Shown here: positions 61,388 to 64,000 of the stretch, in pieces
Numbering within the stretch: the first letter of the stretch is position 1
Layout of the letters: every line of letters starts with the position of its first letter
NCBI RefSeq assembly: GCF_900156405.1
Contig: NZ_FTNN01000003.1
Span: 1-64,000, forward strand
Source of the DNA: Shewanella morhuae
Lineage (GTDB): Bacteria; Pseudomonadota; Gammaproteobacteria; Enterobacterales; Shewanellaceae
Direction of reading: 5' to 3'
DNA length: 64,000 bases
Position numbers and translations under genes: made by a program
The notes under the pieces: model-generated
Database searches by the model: none
What the model was told of the DNA's origin: nothing
The model's input: only the letters and a program-made list of their open reading frames with translations

Positions 61388-62995
61388 TTAGCGAGCAATA
61401 TAATCACCAAAGGTACGATTTTGTTCCAGTATCGCTTGGCTTCCCTTAAGGCTGAATTTATAACCACACAGGCTAATGCTGCCACGGCGAGCAAGGTCAA
61501 CGATAATGGCTTGAGTGTCCAGTGGTGAAAAACGTGCCTCGGTAGCCGAGTCGGCTTTTAAATCCACTGTCAGAGGGCGATAATCAGTGCCACTGTTGAA
61601 AGACAGCAGACTACAGGTTTTATCGCCCTTTGCCGTCGCTAAGGACCAAAGGTTTTTCGCCTTCCCCTTCTCACCGAGCCAACGCATAATTAAAATATCG
61701 TCTTCAAGCGCCACCGAAAAGCCGTCAGGCAAGGCAAGCGTGACTCGTTCACCCGCATAGGGCGCGACTGCATTTACCGTGACAACCTGTGCTCCATCGC
61801 CAGTATCGACATCGCCATTGGGCCAAAGTCCCCATGCCAAAGCGATAAACACCAGCACGCCAGCACCGATTCCTGCTGGGCGCCAATAACGGCGTTCCAC
61901 TTTAGGCAGATTAATCTTAGGTAGCTTAATTTTAGGTAACACGAAGAACCGCTTTAGCGGTGCCAAAAACTCAAATAAACCGCGAAACAGTTCAGTCATC
62001 GAGCCAGAATCTTTCGCTTCGGCGCGGCGTTGACGTACTTCTTCAGCATGATCTACATCATTAAAGCTATCTGTTTCGTTATCTTCTTCGGCGGCCAAAC
62101 GCCAACTTGGTTCAGCACTGCGCTCGGCGGGATCTAATTGAGGCGCATTAAAATCGACATGCTTTAAATCCACATTAACCACATCAACATCGGCGAGTTC
62201 AATATTGGTTTGATCAATACGGCTGGCATTGGCAGGACGAAAATCGGCATGGGCATTAGGTACCACAAAATCGGCAGGATTTTGTGTCAATCGCGTTAAC
62301 GCATCAAAGCGCAATTCATCTTGGCGCTGGGCTTCAAGCTCAGTGTCAACCAATGGGGGATGAGTAACGGGTTGCTCATGGGTAAAAATAGCGATTTCAG
62401 GCTCAGTGACCGTAGTGACTGATTGCGCATGCGTTTGCTCAACATGCGGCTCATGGCGTTCAACCTGAGGCTGCAGTTGCACATCAGAACTTGATTTAGC
62501 CGCCTGTCTTGCTACAGCTTGGTTAGAATCGCTGGCACTAACGTCTACTGTTTTAGGAACAATTGTGGGCTCCACACGGCGCCGTGGCATGGCTTGCGAT
62601 GTTGGCGCATCCAGCTCTGGGCCAAAATAGCCGTAGCGGTAATCTACTATTGTAGGCGCAGGTAAACGCCAACCCCAAAAAGTGAGTCCTGCCGCCAAAA
62701 CTAAGCACAGACCAATAAGCGCAATGTGTGCATCTGCAGTGAACAAGCCGAGTAAAATAAGCAGCGGTAATAAAAATGCACCCGTCAGCACTTTTGACTT
62801 ATCGGCATCGACTAAACGCCGCAGGCTAGTGAGCCCTAATAAAGGCAAACCCAGCAATGCCAGCAAATACATTAGAAAGTTTGCCCCAAATGCCGCAGCG
62901 GCAATTGAAATACAAACATATACACCAACACTAATAGCGACAAAGCGGGGACGAGAATCACGCCCGTGAAGGCAAAAAAGAGATTTTAACAGCAC
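61388..62995 (-). CDS. Large membrane protein with DUF805-like N-terminus
   Basis: A 535-residue protein. The GTG at 62995 is preferred because AAGGAAGG precedes it; a TTG at 63031 has none. The first part (about 1-115) has four membrane spans beginning FCLHGRDSRPRFVAISVG, which resembles DUF805. An acidic, Asn/Val-rich linker (about 130-340), a fifth span near 380 (GAGVLVFIALAWGLW) and a beta-rich C-terminal domain follow. Function unknown. It is divergent from gmk. Confidence 0.65.
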   Translation of the reverse strand: MLLKSLFCLHGRDSRPRFVAISVGVYVCISIAAAAFGANFLMYLLALLGLPLLGLTSLRRLVDADKSKVLTGAFLLPLLILLGLFTADAHIALIGLCLVLAAGLTFWGWRLPAPTIVDYRYGYFGPELDAPTSQAMPRRRVEPTIVPKTVDVSASDSNQAVARQAAKSSSDVQLQPQVERHEPHVEQTHAQSVTTVTEPEIAIFTHEQPVTHPPLVDTELEAQRQDELRFDALTRLTQNPADFVVPNAHADFRPANASRIDQTNIELADVDVVNVDLKHVDFNAPQLDPAERSAEPSWRLAAEEDNETDSFNDVDHAEEVRQRRAEAKDSGSMTELFRGLFEFLAPLKRFFVLPKIKLPKINLPKVERRYWRPAGIGAGVLVFIALAWGLWPNGDVDTGDGAQVVTVNAVAPYAGERVTLALPDGFSVALEDDILIMRWLGEKGKAKNLWSLATAKGDKTCSLLSFNSGTDYRPLTVDLKADSATEARFSPLDTQAIIVDLARRGSISLCGYKFSLKGSQAILEQNRTFGDYIAR

Positions 62996-63193
62996 GACCC
63001 TTCCTTTATTGTTATAAAAACTAAGTAGCAAAAGACAATCATTGCCATATCAGGCACGAGCGTAACTAATTTACCCGCAATTGTCAGCGCCTACGACCCC
63101 ACTCAGGTAAAAATGCATATAATAATCAAGTAAATCTAAAATTGGCTTAAATTGCCAAGCAACAAACCCTAGTAATTCTGTGGTCAAAATCGC

Positions 63194-63199
63194 TATAAT
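63194..63199 (+). promoter_or_regulatory. Probable gmk -10 element
   Basis: A perfect TATAAT at 63194-63199, 49 bp before the gmk start. The -35 region (TAGTAA or GTAATT) is poor, so activity may need an activator or an extended -10. Confidence 0.45.
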
Positions 63200-63247
63200 A
63201 CTTGGCTTTCAGGGCCCTTTTTGCGTTACCAATTGGATATTTAGCTC

Positions 63248-63871
63248 ATGACCGCACGCGGAAATTTATTTATTGTGTCGGCGCCCAGTGGCGCAGGTAA
63301 ATCCTCGCTGATTTCGGCCTTGCTTAAAGACAAGCCAGCCGATATGCAGGTTTCAGTATCACACACCACCCGTGCACCACGCCCAGGTGAAGTTGATGGT
63401 CAACACTATCACTTCATTAATGTTGAACAATTCAAAGCATTAATTGCTGAGAATGCTTTTTTTGAATGGGCAGAAGTTTTTGGCAATTACTATGGCACCT
63501 CGCGCCATGTCATCGAGCATACGCTCAGCCAAGGTATTGATGTCTTCCTCGATATCGACTGGCAAGGGGTGCAGCAAGTTAAAGCGCTAATGGATGATGC
63601 GGTGAGTGTGTTTATTCTACCGCCATCGAAAGCCGAGCTTGAACGCCGTCTCACCGGCCGTGGACAAGATAGTGCCGATGTTATTGCCAGCCGCATGGCA
63701 CAGGCCGTATCAGAAATATCCCATTACCGAGAATACGATTTTATTATCGTCAACGACGATTTTGACACCGCCTTAGCCGATTTGCGTGCGATCATTCGCA
63801 GCAAGCGCTTAACAGGTGCTAGTCAGATCCACGCGCAAAATGCTATGCTTCACGATCTGTTGGCAGACTAA
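63248..63871 (+). CDS. gmk: Guanylate kinase
   Basis: A 207-residue enzyme that phosphorylates GMP to GDP. The P-loop [13 protein letters not shown] and the GMP-binding [18 protein letters not shown] are present. It is followed by rpoZ after 59 bp, as in E. coli. Confidence 0.98.
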
Positions 63872-63930
63872 CCTGTCATAGTGTACAATTTTGCGTCATT
63901 TTTTCCCTAGATAAACTGGAGTTTCAACAC

Positions 63931-64000
63931 ATGGCTCGCGTAACTGTAGAAGACGCCGTAGAACAAATCGGCAACCGTTTTGATATGATCCTGGTTGCAG
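63931..64000 (+). CDS. rpoZ: RNA polymerase omega subunit (5' part)
   Basis: The first 23 codons, [20 protein letters not shown] and then LVA, match the RpoZ N-terminus. The gene is cut by the window edge. CTGGAG lies 8 bases upstream of the ATG. Omega helps assemble RNA polymerase and forms part of the ppGpp site. Confidence 0.95.

Noticed and set aside
49312..63247. Search for CRISPR arrays, tRNA genes, integrase or transposase in the accessory stretch
   Set aside because: No regularly spaced repeats, cloverleaf or recombinase motifs were found.

Overview
The window is chromosomal DNA from a gammaproteobacterium, almost certainly a Shewanella. The gene order and the proteins point there: a complete dcw cell-wall/division cluster followed by lpxC, an M23 peptidase and secA; a DciA-type helicase loader gene next to secA; the block rpmB-rpmG / radC / coaBC-dut-slmA ... 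pyrE / rph / yicC ... gmk-rpoZ; and an E. coli-type HipBA pair. The species cannot be fixed from sequence reading alone.

Layout. Positions 1-440 are the minus-strand leader of an rRNA operon with two promoters and a boxA; its 16S gene lies off the left edge. From 757 to 21959 nearly everything is on the minus strand: secA, an M23 peptidase, lpxC and the dcw cluster read in transcription order mraZ-rsmH-ftsL-ftsI-murE-murF-mraY-murD-ftsW-murG-murC-ftsQ-ftsA-ftsZ. A promoter and a 10-bp-period MraZ box precede mraZ. dciA is the only plus-strand gene in that block. Then come a small orphan protein, glpK, a FadL-type porin, and the leuABCD operon with a leucine-rich leader peptide and an attenuator (24.7-31.7 kb). 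A TPR membrane protein with a degenerate GGDEF domain, recQ, a YigI-type thioesterase, rarD, a PH-like membrane protein and argA follow.

From 39.5 to 49.3 kb the window holds core genes in an E. coli-like order (rpmB-rpmG, radC, coaBC-dut-slmA, pyrE, rph, yicC), with an S9 peptidase and folE placed between slmA and pyrE. A MITE-like element with 21-bp inverted termini lies between rph and yicC.

Between yicC and gmk (49.3-63.2 kb) is an accessory stretch: hipBA, a MarC-family protein, a YjjG-type phosphatase, a truncated LysR gene joined to an unrelated gene tail, a two-gene HTH + nuclease-helicase (DUF2075/Schlafen-group-3 helicase) operon, a sulfotransferase with an 18-bp tandem repeat, an MFS transporter, a kinase/nucleotidyltransferase pair, and a large membrane protein. 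The window ends with gmk and the first 70 bases of rpoZ.

The best candidate for an under-described system is the HTH + PD-(D/E)XK-helicase operon at 53894-56076. It has its own palindromic operator and sits beside gene debris, as expected of a defence gene in a turnover hotspot. That function is inference; only the domain motifs and the context are visible.
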